From Phycisphaerales bacterium (GTDB lineage: Bacteria > Planctomycetota > Phycisphaerae > Phycisphaerales > SM1A02): DNA of 45,090 nt. The notes below the pieces were generated by a model. That model searched no databases, was not told where the DNA came from, and saw nothing but the letters and a program-made list of their open reading frames with translations. Below, in pieces: positions 44,005-45,090 of this stretch. How positions within the stretch are numbered: the first letter of the stretch is position 1; every line of letters begins with the position of its first letter. The stretch covers positions 1 through 45,090 of the forward strand of contig JAQWPT010000031.1 of NCBI GenBank assembly GCA_029245245.1, read 5' to 3'. The translations under genes were made by a program, and so were the position numbers.

Positions 44005-45090
44005 ATGCACAACAGAGTGACGACCGTAGTCCTGTCGATCGTGGCCTTTGCTGCAACCACCGGCCTGGTGATTGCCGCGGGTGAACATCGAACCAGTTCC
44101 TCCAGCACGAACGAACGCTCCGTGGCCAAGCAGGTCGCGTCGCCCAGTTCACTGCGCGCGCCCTCCGCTCCATGGATCGGTGTGGACAGGACCATGGACA
44201 AGCCCGCCATCACGCTCACCCCTCGGAGCCTGGCCCCCAAGCCGGCGACGATTGATCGCCCGACATCCGCTGCCGGCAGCCGCCTGTCCGTGAAGTTCGT
44301 CGATGAACTGAAACTGCGCCTGCTCCCCAACGGAACGCTCATTTCCCTCTCCGGTGCCGATACGACCGGAATCAACGCACTGCTTGAGCAGCAGGGCGTC
44401 ACTCTGGAACGTGCCACCAACGTGCCCGAGGAGCGAATTCAGGCCATCATCAACCGGGCGGAACTGAACTCCGGCAAGGCCCAGCCCGACATCGGCGGCA
44501 TGTACTACGTGACCGGTTTCCGACGGGATGTCGACTCTGCTGCCCAGATCCTGCTTCGCCATGACCTGGTGGAATGGGCCCATTTCCAGGCGTTGGACGA
44601 CTACACCTCGAACATCGTCTCGTTGGCCGAAGCCCCCCCCGCGGCTCCCGTGCGGCCCAAAGTCAAGGCATCCACCCCCGTGATGTCCACGCCTGCCATG
44701 CCCATGTCCAAGGAAGACCTCGGCGAGGAAGCGCTTGGACCGAATGGCTCATGCTGCCTGTACCAGTTCCAGAATGATCGCACGTTTACAACATGGCCTG
44801 ACGATCCATTGCAGTGTGTCTCAAACATCGACCCCGCAGGTTGCGCCGCACTGGCAGCACCGGACAGGTTCGCGTTCTGGAACACGGAGCCGAGTTGCCT
44901 CCTTGTCGATTGTGAATTCCGCCGTGTCGGCGCCTGCTGCATTCCCGGCATCGACCCCGACAACTGCATCGATCTCCCGGAAGCCGAGTGCCTTTCATTC
45001 GGCGGCACCTACGTCGGCGGCCCCTATTCCGCCAATGTGCCGCGCGCAACCCTGGCCTGCGGGCACGCAGGAGCTCCGTCGAACTGCCCA
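44005..45090 (+). CDS. Secreted Cys-rich protein, cut by the window end
   Basis: An ATG at 44005 opens a frame of 362 codons that runs off the end without a stop. A signal peptide (residues 1-27, TTVVLSIVAFAATTGLVIAAG) is followed by a low-complexity Ser/Pro/Thr region. A compact segment (about 90-195) follows with VKFVDELKLRLLPNG and YYVTGFRRDVDSAAQILLRHD, which resembles the prodomains of exported subtilisin-like proteases. After another Pro/Ala linker come Cys-rich units with CC pairs (GSCCLYQF, GACCIPG..CIDLPEAECLSFGGTY), a repeat type common in Planctomycete surface proteins. No catalytic residues are visible in the part present. A protease or adhesin is possible; the missing C-terminus would decide. 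Confidence 0.78.
   Translation, partial: MHNRVTTVVLSIVAFAATTGLVIAAGEHRTSSSSTNERSVAKQVASPSSLRAPSAPWIGVDRTMDKPAITLTPRSLAPKPATIDRPTSAAGSRLSVKFVDELKLRLLPNGTLISLSGADTTGINALLEQQGVTLERATNVPEERIQAIINRAELNSGKAQPDIGGMYYVTGFRRDVDSAAQILLRHDLVEWAHFQALDDYTSNIVSLAEAPPAAPVRPKVKASTPVMSTPAMPMSKEDLGEEALGPNGSCCLYQFQNDRTFTTWPDDPLQCVSNIDPAGCAALAAPDRFAFWNTEPSCLLVDCEFRRVGACCIPGIDPDNCIDLPEAECLSFGGTYVGGPYSANVPRATLACGHAGAPSNCP

Overview
The window looks like chromosome from a Planctomycetota bacterium, most probably class Phycisphaerae. This is inferred from four things seen in the sequence. It is GC-rich. It carries secreted proteins ending in dockerin-like 'DxNxDGxxDxxDLLxxLxxWG' tails and in Pro-rich/hydrophobic/poly-Arg sorting tails. 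It has a pilin-like protein with the H-X9-DG signature, and Cys-rich 'DCNGNG..DEC' calcium repeats. No phage, transposon, integron or CRISPR sequence was seen; it reads as vertically inherited core chromosome with lineage-specific surface genes interspersed.

Layout. 1-3.3 kb: two GT4 glycosyltransferases and an overlapping SAM methyltransferase (surface glycan or glycolipid). 3.3-8.1 kb, minus strand: an alpha/beta hydrolase, a secreted beta-helix/calcium-repeat/dockerin protein, tRNA-Thr(CGU) and a secreted HEAT-repeat protein with a degenerate receiver domain. 8.3-11.8 kb, plus strand: a clear cobalamin riboswitch followed by a secreted dockerin protein and an H-X9-DG pseudopilin, then moeA and moaD. 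11.8-17.8 kb, minus strand: mutL, nadE, an HTH-receiver regulator and pckA. 17.9-20.8 kb: tRNA-His, a zinc-ribbon membrane protein, a PEP-CTERM-like secreted protein, a nitrilase-family amidase and tRNA-Phe. 20.8-26.3 kb: a stand-alone MshEN-like protein, a large MMPL/RND transporter, an M29 aminopeptidase and an unknown, possibly nuclease-fold protein coupled to hflX. 26.3-32.7 kb: hflX, divergent to a ctpA-like protease, tsaD, a GGQ release-factor-like protein, an M20D amidohydrolase and an FHA protein. 32.7-43.7 kb: rplK-rplA-rplJ-rplL, a strong terminator, a new promoter, then rpoB-rpoC. 43.8 kb to the end: a structured leader and the start of a secreted Cys-rich protein.

Two signals stand out. 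First, a B12 riboswitch sits ahead of a surface protein and a pseudopilin rather than known B12 synthesis or transport genes, suggesting a cobalamin-responsive surface or uptake module. Second, seven genes (hydrolase, moeA, mutL, nadE, zinc-ribbon membrane protein, nitrilase, M20D amidohydrolase) have a TANNNT -10 hexamer exactly six bases before the start codon and no Shine-Dalgarno, which predicts leaderless mRNAs. Other genes in the window have clear Shine-Dalgarno sites and -35/-10 promoters, so both initiation modes appear to coexist.
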